Of a stretch of 37,701 bases of DNA, positions 1-8,592 are shown piece after piece. The first letter of the stretch is position 1, and each line of letters starts with the position of its first letter. This DNA is from CAXDOZ01 sp963991145 (GTDB lineage: Bacteria > Bacteroidota > Bacteroidia > Chitinophagales > JABDMM01): NCBI GenBank assembly GCA_963991145.1, contig CAXDOZ010000012.1, positions 1 through 37,701 on the forward strand, in the 5' to 3' direction. The position numbers were made by a program, and so were the translations under genes. Below the pieces are notes generated by a model. The model made no database searches. It worked only from the letters and a program-made list of their open reading frames with translations, and had not been told where the DNA came from.

Positions 1-2
1 CC

Positions 3-2000
3 GTCTTACCACCACATTTGGTTCATGCCTTGATAGCTACAGAAGATGTGCGATTTTATGATCATTCAGGGATCGATCCAAGAGGTTTGACAAGAGCAGT
101 TGTAAAGAAGGCGATTGGGCAGGATGCCGGTGGAGCGAGTACCATTACACAACAGTTGGCAAAGAATCTATATCACGAATCCGCAGACTCAGAGGTTGAC
201 AGGATAAAGCAGAAATTCAAGGAGTGGGTCATTGCCGTACAGTTGGAAAAGAACTTCACCAAGGAGGAGATCATCGCAATCTACTTCAACACTATACCTT
301 ACAACTACAATGCTTATGGTCTTAAGGCTGCAAGTATCACTTACTTCAATAAAGAACCCTGGGAGCTTAATATTCAGGAGTCTGCCTTGATGGTAGGAAT
401 GTTGAAGGGGCCTTCACTCTATAATCCAAAGACAAATTATGAGATCGCAAAGACCAGAAGGAATGTGGTTCTGGCTCAAATGTCTAAGTATGGATTCCTC
501 GATTCAGACTTAAAGGACTCTCTTCAGAATACTGAGATCGAATTGAACTTCCAGAGCTCTTACCACACAGCAGGAGTTGCGCCTTACTTCAGGTCGGTCC
601 TCGGTGAGGAGATCAAATCAATTCTCAACAACCCAACTTACTACCGGCCAAATGGGGAGCCATACAATGTCTATAGAGATGGATTGAAGGTTTATACCAC
701 ATTGGATTACACCATGCAGACCTATGCTGAGCAAGCAGTAAAGAATCATCTTCCAGACTTACAGGAAACCTTCTTCAAGGAATGGTCGGTTCGAAATGCA
801 GAGCCATGGGAAGTTGGAGCCAGGGCCAATCCTGATTTTATTGAAGAATGTATGGTCAAAACCCCTAGATACAAGGGCTTAAAAGACCAGGGTAAATCTG
901 ATGGAGAGATCGATCAGGTCTTTAACACACCAACCGGGATGACCATTTTCACCTGGAATGGGGATAAGGATACCATGATGACTCCTCTAGATTCCATTAA
1001 GTATTACAATTCGATTCTTCAGGTAGGTTTTATGGTCATGGATCCGGTTGACGGGTCGATCAAAGCCTGGGTGGGTGGTACTGATTTCCGCTACTTCAAG
1101 TACGATCACGTAAGGAAGTCTACTAAGCGCCAGGTTGGGTCTACGATCAAGCCTATCCTTTATGCCACAGCACTTCAAAGCGGATTGTCGCCCTGTTTCA
1201 TGCTTCCTTACGAAGCACCGAAGATTCCCGGTTTTGAAAGCTGGAATCCAAAACCTCATGATGAATGGGCAGAAGGAGAGTTGGTTAGACTGGAGGATTA
1301 CCTTGCTAATTCAAGTAATCGGGGAACCGCACAGGTAGTTAAGACCATCGGCATTGACAATTTCATCAGGAACAGCACTGAGTTAGGATTAGAGAATATG
1401 GCACTGACTGCAGCAAATCCGGATTACGGGCCGGCGATTGCGCTAGGGACCAGAGACATCTCTGTTTATGAGATGGTAGGTGCTTATGGGACATTTGTCA
1501 ATCAGGGAATTTACTCAAGGCCATATTTTATTAAGAAGATCACTGATAAGGATGGGAACATCATCTATGAGAATCGCCCCGAAAGAGAGGAGGTTCTTGA
1601 CCAGGACGTGGCTTACACAACTATTCACATGCTGAAGAAGGTTGTAGATGAAGGAACTGCAAGAAGATTAAGAGGCACTTATAAGGAATATGGAGGATTT
1701 ACGAGCCCAATAGCGGGAAAGACGGGAACTACTCAGGGTAATGCTGATGGATGGTTTATTGGAATGACACCAAACCTTGTCGCTGGTGTTTGGGTTGGAT
1801 GCGATAACCCTAGTGTGAGTTTTGCTACTACTGCAATGGGGCAGGGAGCAAATGCTGCACTTCCAGTTTGGGCCTGGTTCTTCAAGCAACTTCAAGCCGA
1901 TTCAGATATGAACTACGATTGGAGTAAAGACTTTTCGAAGCCAAATGATCTGGCTTTCGAATTGGACTGTGATAAGCACTTCCAGAATCCTTATGACTGA
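3..2000 (+). CDS. Class A penicillin-binding protein 1A, 5'-truncated by window edge
   Basis: This bifunctional peptidoglycan synthase polymerises lipid II with its glycosyltransferase domain and cross-links stem peptides with its transpeptidase domain, in the periplasm. The frame is open from the left edge, so the cytoplasmic tail and membrane anchor are missing. Glycosyltransferase-51 motifs are visible first: EDVRFYDHSG at about 41-70, GGASTITQQLAKN at about 131-170, then KEEIIAIYFNTIPY. The transpeptidase follows with the SxxK box (STIK, about 1140), the SxN box (SSN in NSSNRGTAQ) and the KTGTT box near 1720. About 665 residues remain of a family usually 750-850 long. The 3' end overlaps the convergent LapA-like gene by 10 bp, leaving no room for a private terminator. 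A TTG at 18 is in frame but lies inside the first conserved motif region, so it is not the start. Confidence 0.95.
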   Translation, partial: VLPPHLVHALIATEDVRFYDHSGIDPRGLTRAVVKKAIGQDAGGASTITQQLAKNLYHESADSEVDRIKQKFKEWVIAVQLEKNFTKEEIIAIYFNTIPYNYNAYGLKAASITYFNKEPWELNIQESALMVGMLKGPSLYNPKTNYEIAKTRRNVVLAQMSKYGFLDSDLKDSLQNTEIELNFQSSYHTAGVAPYFRSVLGEEIKSILNNPTYYRPNGEPYNVYRDGLKVYTTLDYTMQTYAEQAVKNHLPDLQETFFKEWSVRNAEPWEVGARANPDFIEECMVKTPRYKGLKDQGKSDGEIDQVFNTPTGMTIFTWNGDKDTMMTPLDSIKYYNSILQVGFMVMDPVDGSIKAWVGGTDFRYFKYDHVRKSTKRQVGSTIKPILYATALQSGLSPCFMLPYEAPKIPGFESWNPKPHDEWAEGELVRLEDYLANSSNRGTAQVVKTIGIDNFIRNSTELGLENMALTAANPDYGPAIALGTRDISVYEMVGAYGTFVNQGIYSRPYFIKKITDKDGNIIYENRPEREEVLDQDVAYTTIHMLKKVVDEGTARRLRGTYKEYGGFTSPIAGKTGTTQGNADGWFIGMTPNLVAGVWVGCDNPSVSFATTAMGQGANAALPVWAWFFKQLQADSDMNYDWSKDFSKPNDLAFELDCDKHFQNPYD

Positions 2001-2341
2001 TTGGGAGGGTTCTTTTTAAGCTCGGCAATCTGGCGTTTGAGCTCACTCTCCTTCTCCTTGTGATAATTGATATCCTTCTCCAGCTGCTTCACCGAGTAGC
2101 GTTTGTTGAAGATCTTTGGCAATAGGACCAGGTAGCATATCAGAGCTCCAAGGGCAAGGTTAAAAATGATCAGCATTGCCACACTGACCTCCACAGTTAA
2201 TGCAGAGAGGATAAACTTCACTTGCACTTTTGCCGCGTTCTGGAAAATGAAGAGGAAAACTAAAAGGATGATAGCAGCTGCAAGTATTAGGGACCAGGGG
2301 ATTGGTCTTTTCTCTTGATTTGATTGACTACTGTTCGACAT
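1991..2341 (-). CDS. LapA-domain (DUF1049-like) small inner-membrane protein
   Basis: A 116-residue protein with two hydrophobic segments (about residues 16-32 and 46-74) followed by a charged, probably coiled-coil tail from about 80 onward that is rich in K and E. This matches the LapA/DUF1049 architecture; in E. coli LapA works with LapB in controlling lipopolysaccharide synthesis. The family is recognised from the phrase FLFIFQNAAKVQVKFIL and the two-TM-plus-coil layout. No lapB neighbour is present, so a lipopolysaccharide role is inference only. It is a monocistron convergent with, and overlapping, the PBP1A gene. ATG start. Confidence 0.75.
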   Translation of the reverse strand: MSNSSQSNQEKRPIPWSLILAAAIILLVFLFIFQNAAKVQVKFILSALTVEVSVAMLIIFNLALGALICYLVLLPKIFNKRYSVKQLEKDINYHKEKESELKRQIAELKKNPPNQS

Positions 2342-2508
2342 AGGAGTTTGGATTGTGCTATAAATGAGGTATTTGTGAAATATAAGGCTGATCTTTCAAT
2401 GCACAGGCTTCAACAGTGATCAAAATCACGGATTAGCTGTTAAATCTTTGCGAACTTGTAGCAACGAAAGGCTTTATAGCTACGTCTAAAGATTAATATT
2501 TGAGAGAT

Positions 2509-3249
2509 ATGAAAAGAGGTTCATTTTATATTCTGGGGCTATTTATTTCTCTGGTTCTTTCCTCCTGTGACAAGGACTCATCTAATGGAGATTTCACATT
2601 AACCATCAATGCCAAAGCGGGGTCTGCTGACTTTGTCATGGATCAACCTCTGGCTATGAGCAATGGACATGTGATCAAGTATTCTCTCTTCAACCTTTAT
2701 ATCGATAATGTTTCTCTGATCGGCCTGGATAGTTCACTAACCCTGATCTCTGAGGTCGAGCTTGTAAACTTTCCTACTGGTCCAAGTTATGTAATTGATG
2801 CAAAGGATGTTCCAACAGGGATTTACCTGGGAGTTGCCTTTGGCCTTGGTTTAGACTCTGCGAAAAACATGAGCGATCCAAACACATATCCAATAGATCA
2901 TCCGCTGAGTATTCTTCAGGGAACTTATTGGGATTGGAGAACCATGTATCGTTTCACTATGTCGGAAGGGCAGTTTGATTCAACAGGTACAGGCACCCAA
3001 TTCGATATGACTTTCTCTTATCATCCAGGATTGAATGAGCAGTATCGACAAAAAATGATTTTCACTCCGATCTCTATTGATAAAAATGGAGGGTCAGCAA
3101 GCATTGAACTCGACATTTTGGGAATGCTTGAAGATGCAAATGCGCCTGTGGACATGGTGGCTAATAGAAGTACACATTGTGCTACTCCTGCACAGATTGC
3201 TCTAGCAGCTGACATAATGGATAACCTTGTAAATTCAATCTCAAACTAG
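2509..3249 (+). CDS. MbnP-family copper-binding lipoprotein
   Basis: A 246-residue exported lipoprotein. The signal peptide ends in a lipobox (LSSC, Cys20), so the mature protein is lipid-anchored. The body resembles the MbnP-like domain: an early strand region ending in FNLYIDNVSLI, a VPTGIYLGVAFGLGLD block, and the hallmark TYWDWRTMYRF around residues 139-149. In characterised MbnP proteins a tryptophan is oxidised to kynurenine by the partner MbnH and is needed for copper binding. Here the only two tryptophans are W141 and W143, both in the hallmark, so they are the candidates. A late STHC motif (about 223-226) supplies His and Cys. The next gene, five bases on, encodes the expected di-heme partner. 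I chose ATG 2509 over an upstream in-frame TTG at 2500 because it gives the clean signal peptide. Confidence 0.8.
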   Translation: MKRGSFYILGLFISLVLSSCDKDSSNGDFTLTINAKAGSADFVMDQPLAMSNGHVIKYSLFNLYIDNVSLIGLDSSLTLISEVELVNFPTGPSYVIDAKDVPTGIYLGVAFGLGLDSAKNMSDPNTYPIDHPLSILQGTYWDWRTMYRFTMSEGQFDSTGTGTQFDMTFSYHPGLNEQYRQKMIFTPISIDKNGGSASIELDILGMLEDANAPVDMVANRSTHCATPAQIALAADIMDNLVNSISN

Positions 3250-3254
3250 GTCCA

Positions 3255-4379
3255 TTGAAAAGACAAGTACTACTAGCTTTTGTATTGATTGGTGCACTAG
3301 CCCTGATGATTCAGGCTTGTAAGACCGATCCTCATTTAGGTGGAGGAGGACCTGTAGATCCAATTGATTCAACCTGGGTTTACGACCCGCAACCATATAT
3401 GTGGGATCAGGATATCCTGACCTATTTTCCACCTATTCCTCCAGTGAACTACAATCCCACAACTGTTCAGGGAGTAAATCTTGGAAGAAGGTTGTTTTAC
3501 GATCCAATCCTTTCCACTGATAGCAGCCTGTCTTGTGGAACCTGTCATTCACCTGCTTTCAATTTCACTGACAACGGAAAGCTGTTCAGTGACAACATTG
3601 CTGGACCAACTACCAGAAACTCAATGCCACTTATAAATCTGCAATGGCACCAGAGGTTTATGTGGGATTTCAGATCAGAGACTCTGGAAGATGGGGTTCT
3701 TGACGCGCTAGAAAATGAGCAACACTTCGATGCAATTAATGAAGTTGCCAAGCTTGAGAATATAACTGAATACAGGAAGTGGTTCTATGAAGCATTTGGA
3801 GACACCACTATTACTGAACAACAGGTGGTTTATGCGATCTCGCAGTTTTTAAGAACTATGGTGAGCTACAACTCTAAATATGATCGCGTAATCAGGGGTG
3901 AAGCTTCATTTACTGTGGATGAGCAATTTGCAATAGACTCAATTTTTCTCACTCCTAAAGGAGATTGCTTCCACTGCCATCAGACTTTCCCTGCTGCTAT
4001 TACTTCTACTATTCTTCCAAGAAATAATGGACTTCAGTTTGCGCCTGATTATACCTATTACGATGATATTGGTTTTGGAATTCTAAACCCTGCTAACCTT
4101 TCCTGGTATGGACGTTTCAAAGTTCCAGAGTTAAGGAACCTGACTATGTCTTACCCATATATGCATGATGGCAGAATCCCCAACCTTGATAGTTTGATCA
4201 ATTTCTATTCGGATGGAGTGCACATTGACCCCGCCGATAACTATAACATTGATCCTAATATGGCGGCTGATTATATCGGAGACTTCAACGCTTATGAAAA
4301 GAAGGCTTTGAAGGATCTACTGCTTACTATGGTCGATTCAACATTTATCAATGATACAGCCTTCCAAAATCCTTGGTAG
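3255..4379 (+). CDS. Di-heme cytochrome c peroxidase, MbnH/MauG-type lipoprotein
   Basis: A periplasmic di-heme enzyme of the bacterial cytochrome c peroxidase/MauG superfamily. The TTG start gives a signal peptide with Cys22 in a lipobox-like IQAC. Two c-type heme sites are visible: CGTCH at residues 94-98 and CFHCH at 238-242. The conserved YPYMHDGRIPNL block follows at about 300-311; its His/Met region is typical of the family. A peroxidase would reduce hydrogen peroxide, but the partnership with the MbnP-like gene five bases upstream suggests an MbnH role: oxidising a tryptophan of the partner through a high-valent iron state. The length (374 aa) fits both families. An alternative start at ATG 3306 would destroy the signal peptide. 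The 3' end overlaps the rhodanese gene by 29 bp. Confidence 0.85.
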   Translation: MKRQVLLAFVLIGALALMIQACKTDPHLGGGGPVDPIDSTWVYDPQPYMWDQDILTYFPPIPPVNYNPTTVQGVNLGRRLFYDPILSTDSSLSCGTCHSPAFNFTDNGKLFSDNIAGPTTRNSMPLINLQWHQRFMWDFRSETLEDGVLDALENEQHFDAINEVAKLENITEYRKWFYEAFGDTTITEQQVVYAISQFLRTMVSYNSKYDRVIRGEASFTVDEQFAIDSIFLTPKGDCFHCHQTFPAAITSTILPRNNGLQFAPDYTYYDDIGFGILNPANLSWYGRFKVPELRNLTMSYPYMHDGRIPNLDSLINFYSDGVHIDPADNYNIDPNMAADYIGDFNAYEKKALKDLLLTMVDSTFINDTAFQNPW

Positions 4380-4755
4380 TTGGATATTCATTCTACTTGG
4401 GGCTCTTAGTCTCCAGGCTCAAAACGATTACACTTTGTATTACCAGCAGCCCGTGCATCAATTCAAATCTTTGGTGGACTCCAGTGAGAACCCTTTGATT
4501 GTTGATGTTCGTACTTCAATGGAGTATAAAAAAGGTCATATCAAGGGCGCTGTAAACGTGTCTTATCTTGGCTTTGGCTTCAAAAAGAGAATGGAGAAAC
4601 TCGACCTCACCAAAGACATTTACATCTACTGCCAGTCTATGCATAGAAGTCCACTTGCAGCTAAGAAACTCGCTTCGCTCGGATATGAGAACATCTACGA
4701 TCTGGAGGGTGGTTTCAAAAAATGGGAAGAAGCCGGATTTGAAGTAGTTAAGTAG
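4351..4755 (+). CDS. Periplasmic rhodanese-like sulfurtransferase
   Basis: A 134-residue single-domain rhodanese with an N-terminal signal peptide (hydrophobic to about residue 20, likely cleavage near LQAQ). Rhodanese landmarks are the PLIVDVRTSMEYKKGHIKGA block at about 48-67 and an active-site loop CQSMHRS with Cys94 intact, followed by LGYENIYDLEGGFKKW. Rhodaneses move sulfane sulfur through a cysteine persulfide. The loop differs from the thiosulfate sulfurtransferase CRxGxR pattern, so the substrate is unknown. The gene starts inside the end of the di-heme gene (29-bp overlap), which implies co-transcription and probably translational coupling with the mbnP/mbnH-like pair. Its stop abuts the convergent methyltransferase stop with no gap. 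Confidence 0.85.
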   Translation: MIQPSKILGSWIFILLGALSLQAQNDYTLYYQQPVHQFKSLVDSSENPLIVDVRTSMEYKKGHIKGAVNVSYLGFGFKKRMEKLDLTKDIYIYCQSMHRSPLAAKKLASLGYENIYDLEGGFKKWEEAGFEVVK

Positions 4756-5448
4756 CTATTCTTTGGTTAAAACAGCCAGGTAGCTGTACTCGTAGTCCCT
4801 AAATACAATTTCAAAGCTAAAGCCCTCTGCATTTGCCCTTACTTCTGCCTCTTTCTCATCGAGGTATAGCCAAAAGAAGGGAATTGATACCTGGTCTTTA
4901 TAAGAAAATCTATACTCAACCATTCCCGGATATCCCGCTTCTTGTGGCATGACTTCCAGAATATTGGCAGAGTCAAAAATTATCTGCCCGCCAGGGCTTA
5001 AAGATTTTGAAAGGTGGTTTACCAGACGGCTGTAACCTTCTAAATCGGCCGCCAGGCCTATTCCATTCATAAGCAGGAGAATAGTATCATACTCCCCTTC
5101 TATTGCATCGAATGCATTTTGCCAAAGAACAGATTTTAAGCCTCTTTTCTTCATTACTTCACAGGCACCTTTACTGCTATCCAAACAGCTGACCTCGTGT
5201 CCAAGATCTCTTAAAACAAGGGCATGACTGCCAGCTCCTGCGCCAATTTCCAATACTCTTTGCTGGCAATAAGTAAGTGCCTGTTTTTCTATTTCTGGCA
5301 TCCTTTCCAGATCTCTAAAGAACAATGCAACAGGCCATCGATCTCTACCATCTATTTGACTTTGAATGAGAATATCTTCAGATTCATTCCCGTCCATGAA
5401 ATCCAGGAGGGCAAGGCCTAAAGCGTCGTTATCGTGTTTCTTGGGCAA
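4756..5448 (-). CDS. Class I SAM-dependent methyltransferase
   Basis: A 230-residue soluble protein with a Rossmann-type methyltransferase fold. Motif I is VLEIGAGAGSHA at about residues 65-76, the acidic motif II loop is SCLDSS (about 89-94), and motif IV is the ILLLMNGIG stretch. The substrate cannot be told. The N-terminal block (DALGLALLDFMDGN...) precedes motif I at a spacing I associate with a small-molecule methyltransferase subgroup common in Bacteroidota. No ATG exists upstream in this frame before a stop at about 5500, so TTG at 5448 is taken as the start; the first internal ATG, at DFMDG, would remove the conserved N-terminal block. It is divergent from the histidine kinase gene, 75 bp away. 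Confidence 0.8.
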   Translation of the reverse strand: MPKKHDNDALGLALLDFMDGNESEDILIQSQIDGRDRWPVALFFRDLERMPEIEKQALTYCQQRVLEIGAGAGSHALVLRDLGHEVSCLDSSKGACEVMKKRGLKSVLWQNAFDAIEGEYDTILLLMNGIGLAADLEGYSRLVNHLSKSLSPGGQIIFDSANILEVMPQEAGYPGMVEYRFSYKDQVSIPFFWLYLDEKEAEVRANAEGFSFEIVFRDYEYSYLAVLTKE

Positions 5449-5523
5449 GTGCTCTAATTGATGGAATGGTAATCCAGAATAGACCTCAATATAATTATCT
5501 TAAGGAGTGTACCATAAAGGGTA

Positions 5524-7290
5524 ATGGAACAGACAGTAACAGCAAAGAAAGAGGTGCTAAGCAGGCTAATCGAAGAGGCCAGGGAAAATGTGCTGAGTAG
5601 CAATGTAAATTCCCTAAAGCTTGCCAAGGAAGCACTTTCAATCGCATCTGAGCTTGGGGAAAAGGAGTCTATTATTCAAGCCTACACCATTATAGGTCAA
5701 TCTCAGGTTCTAAGTACAGATATTGATGCCGCGCACATTTCATTTGATTCTGCAGTGGAGATTGGCGAAGAGCTTGGAGATGAATCAGTGATTCTTCACA
5801 CCAAAGTCTACAAAGGTGTTGCTTACAGAATGCAGGGCTTTTATTCGGAGTCTCTTGCAATTCTGCAGGAATTAGAAAGCAAGGCACCAGATCCCTTAAA
5901 ATCTACTATCTATAATAACCTAAGCACTATACATGCTAGTAGGGGTGAGTATGAAGATGCACTATACTACAACCAGAAAGCAATAGACATAAGGGTTTCT
6001 GAAGAAGATGAGGCGAACCTTGCTGGATTAATGACCAACAGAGCTGATCTCTTATCCTCTTTGGATAGGAATGATGATTCAAAAGCAATGCTTTACGAGG
6101 TTCTTGACATCCTTGATAGACTAGGTGGAAATGAATTCGTGAGGATGTTCGTATTCGAGCTCCTGGGTCATTTAGATGTCAAGGAAGAAAAGTATGATGA
6201 CGCTCTCGAGAAATTTCAGCTGGCAGAGACTTTATCTGTAGAGAAAAACTTCTCTCTATACCTGCCTAATATTTTGAGAAAAAAGGCAGATGTATACAGA
6301 AAGACCGGAGATCAGGAACAGGCGGCCAAGTACTTTAAACAAGCTCTAAAAACCACCTACAAACGTTCAAGGCTTAGCGTACTGGCAGAATATCATTTGT
6401 ATTTACGCGAGATAGGAAATCTTGAAGAGGCTTATGATAGGTTACAAGAGCATCAAAAGATCTCTAATGAGCTTTTTGAAGAGAGGAAAAGCTCGATGAT
6501 CAATGCCTATCTAACGAAGCTTAAGGTAGTAGAAAAGCAGAGAGAGATTGAAAAGCTTAAGAAGATCAATGAATTGAATGAACAGCTACTCGAGCAGAAC
6601 GAAAAGATCAAGGATCAAAACGAAGAGCTTACGCAATTCACCTATGTGATAACCCATGATCTTAAGGCTCCTTTGAGATCCATCATTGGATTCAGCCAGC
6701 TTTTCTCCGATAATCTTGGATCTGAAATGTCGGATGATGCCAGGAAATATCTTGGCTTCATTTCAGATAGTACAGTGAAACTGAAGGCTCTGATTGAGGA
6801 TATCTACTCTTATGCAAGATTAGGGGAGGATGGAAAAGCAAACACAGAGATAAACCTCAATCAATGCGTCAAAGAGGCCATTCAGCATTTGGGTGATCAA
6901 ATCCTTGAGTCAAAAGCTGAGATTAACATTGAAGAGCTGCCAAAGGTAAAAGGCCACTTTTCAAGCATGGTCCTGGTTTTTCAAAACCTGATCCATAATG
7001 CAATAAGGTATAGCAAGGAAAATGAACAGCCTAATATCGAGATCAAGTCAGAACGAGTTGGTGACTTTGTCAGGATAAGCGTGAAAGACAATGGTATTGG
7101 GGTTGAGGAGAGGTTTCACAAGAAGGTTTTCCAGCTTTTTACAAAAGCAGATAACTCCTCAAAAGAAGGTACAGGTGTTGGTTTGGCGATTTGTGCCAAG
7201 ATCATAAAGAAGGCAGGTGGAAAAATATGGATGGAATCTGAACCCAGTCTTGGGACCAGCATACTTATAGATATGCCGGCATTAGACTAA
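5524..7290 (+). CDS. Soluble TPR-domain sensor histidine kinase
   Basis: A 588-residue kinase with no signal peptide or membrane segment, so probably cytoplasmic. Residues about 30-310 form tetratricopeptide-like helical repeats (for example GEYEDALYYNQKAIDI and EKYDDALEKFQLAE). A coiled-coil of about 60 residues, rich in K, E, Q and N, links to the kinase core. The H-box is THDLKAPLRSIIGF with phospho-acceptor His378. The N-box is FQNLIHNAIRYS (N488/N492), G1 is DNGIG (522-526) and G2 is GTGVGLAI (549-556). All ATP-binding motifs look intact. No response regulator is adjacent, so it is an orphan whose partner lies elsewhere. The TPR part probably senses a protein or peptide, which is inference. 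Its end overlaps the convergent ABC1 kinase gene by 9 bp. Confidence 0.9.
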   Translation: MEQTVTAKKEVLSRLIEEARENVLSSNVNSLKLAKEALSIASELGEKESIIQAYTIIGQSQVLSTDIDAAHISFDSAVEIGEELGDESVILHTKVYKGVAYRMQGFYSESLAILQELESKAPDPLKSTIYNNLSTIHASRGEYEDALYYNQKAIDIRVSEEDEANLAGLMTNRADLLSSLDRNDDSKAMLYEVLDILDRLGGNEFVRMFVFELLGHLDVKEEKYDDALEKFQLAETLSVEKNFSLYLPNILRKKADVYRKTGDQEQAAKYFKQALKTTYKRSRLSVLAEYHLYLREIGNLEEAYDRLQEHQKISNELFEERKSSMINAYLTKLKVVEKQREIEKLKKINELNEQLLEQNEKIKDQNEELTQFTYVITHDLKAPLRSIIGFSQLFSDNLGSEMSDDARKYLGFISDSTVKLKALIEDIYSYARLGEDGKANTEINLNQCVKEAIQHLGDQILESKAEINIEELPKVKGHFSSMVLVFQNLIHNAIRYSKENEQPNIEIKSERVGDFVRISVKDNGIGVEERFHKKVFQLFTKADNSSKEGTGVGLAICAKIIKKAGGKIWMESEPSLGTSILIDMPALD

Positions 7291-8592
7291 CTCTTCAAGT
7301 GCAAGGCCCGTATTGACTTTAGCTTTCAGCTGATTCAAAATGTTGTAAAGACCAAAGTAGGTGCGGTTAATATAAATTCCATGCGCTGATCCTCTGGCAG
7401 AATCTGAGTTTCGAAGACTTTTATCTTTTTGCATCTTCTCACCATATGCATGTAGCTCCTGGAAGAAGGTATCGTCACCGAAATCAAAGTTCTCTGTTTT
7501 GAAGGGCTTGGTTACCAGTTCAATACTTTCTAGCAACATACTCTTGTAGAATTCCTTCTTCTCTTCACTATCGTTGGCTTTGAAGAACTCTAATTCTTCG
7601 AGAATCGAGTGAAGCTCTTCTGGTTTGTCCAAAACATCTCCTCTAACAATGGCAAAGTAATTCCTATAGAAGTCTTCTGGAATCTCCTTTACACAGCCAA
7701 AGTCAATAACACCAACAGTTCCATCATCCTGAATCAGAAAGTTTCCTGGATGAGGATCGGCGTGGAGCATTCTTAGATTATGAATTTGAAAGTCAACGAA
7801 ATCCCAAAGCGTTTGACCTACTCTATTTCTTACTTCCTGACTTGGATTGTCCTCCAAGAAGGCACGAATTGGTTTCCCGGGGATCCAATCCATCGTTATC
7901 ACTCTTGGGCTGGACAGCTCTGGATAGTACCCTGGAAAAGTGAGGTTCTCTCTGCCTCTTGCGGCATCAGAAATATGGATTGATCTTCTTACCTCTAATT
8001 CGTAATCGGTCTCTTCAAGTAATCTTTCTTCAACCTCATTGATGTATTGCTCAACATCTTTCTCCTTTACATTGAATAGTCTGAGCGCAATTGGCTTAAC
8101 CATGTTGAGGTCCGATTGAACGCTATTAGCTACTCCGGGATATTGAACCTTCACAGCGAGATTCTTGCCCTCAAGAGTGGCCTTATGCACCTGTCCAATA
8201 CTAGCAGCATTAACAGCTTCTGTAGTAAAGGATTCAAACATCTCATCAGGACGCTTACCAAACTGCTCTTTAAAAGTCTTTACCACCAAAGGATAAGAGA
8301 GTGGTGGAGCGTTATACTGAGCCATTGAAAACTTATCGAGGTAAGCGGTTGGAAGTAATTGCTTATCCATGCTCAGCATCTGAGCCACCTTTAATGCACT
8401 TCCCTTAAGCTCACTTAATGAGTCATAAAGCACCTCGGCATTATCAGAATCCAGGTCATCTTTGTCAGACTTAATACCTACAGCTTTCTTGGAGTAGTGC
8501 TTAATATAGTTTCTACCGACTTTAAGGCCTGCTTTTGCAAACTTGGAAGCCCTTTCTACTTTCCCTGTTGGGATTTTTCTCTGCTCTTTCAT
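7282..8592 (-). CDS. ABC1/UbiB/COQ8-family atypical kinase
   Basis: A 436-residue member of the ABC1 (AarF/UbiB/COQ8) protein-kinase-like family. The family landmarks are in order: the KxGQ-type segment ALKVAQMLS (68-71 is KVAQ, Ala in place of the usual Gly), the alanine-containing nucleotide loop AASIGQVH (129-136), the VKVQYPG lysine K148, the HADPHPGN catalytic loop (277-284) and the metal-binding DFG (297-299). In other organisms these proteins support ubiquinone synthesis or lipid homeostasis. Bacteroidota normally use menaquinone, so a ubiquinone role is doubtful. No transmembrane helix is seen. The start overlaps the stop of the upstream TetR-fold gene by 4 bp, so the two form an operon. 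Confidence 0.9.
   Translation of the reverse strand: MKEQRKIPTGKVERASKFAKAGLKVGRNYIKHYSKKAVGIKSDKDDLDSDNAEVLYDSLSELKGSALKVAQMLSMDKQLLPTAYLDKFSMAQYNAPPLSYPLVVKTFKEQFGKRPDEMFESFTTEAVNAASIGQVHKATLEGKNLAVKVQYPGVANSVQSDLNMVKPIALRLFNVKEKDVEQYINEVEERLLEETDYELEVRRSIHISDAARGRENLTFPGYYPELSSPRVITMDWIPGKPIRAFLEDNPSQEVRNRVGQTLWDFVDFQIHNLRMLHADPHPGNFLIQDDGTVGVIDFGCVKEIPEDFYRNYFAIVRGDVLDKPEELHSILEELEFFKANDSEEKKEFYKSMLLESIELVTKPFKTENFDFGDDTFFQELHAYGEKMQKDKSLRNSDSARGSAHGIYINRTYFGLYNILNQLKAKVNTGLALEELV

Noticed and set aside
2494..2502. TAATATTTG upstream of the MbnP-like gene as a promoter box
   Set aside because: It has one base too many for TAnnTTTG and is only about 7 bp from the ATG, too close for a -7 box with a leader.
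3255..4379. Ordinary hydrogen-peroxide-detoxifying cytochrome c peroxidase as sole reading
   Set aside because: Motifs allow it, but the tight pairing with an MbnP-like gene makes the MbnH reading better supported; activity is still untested.
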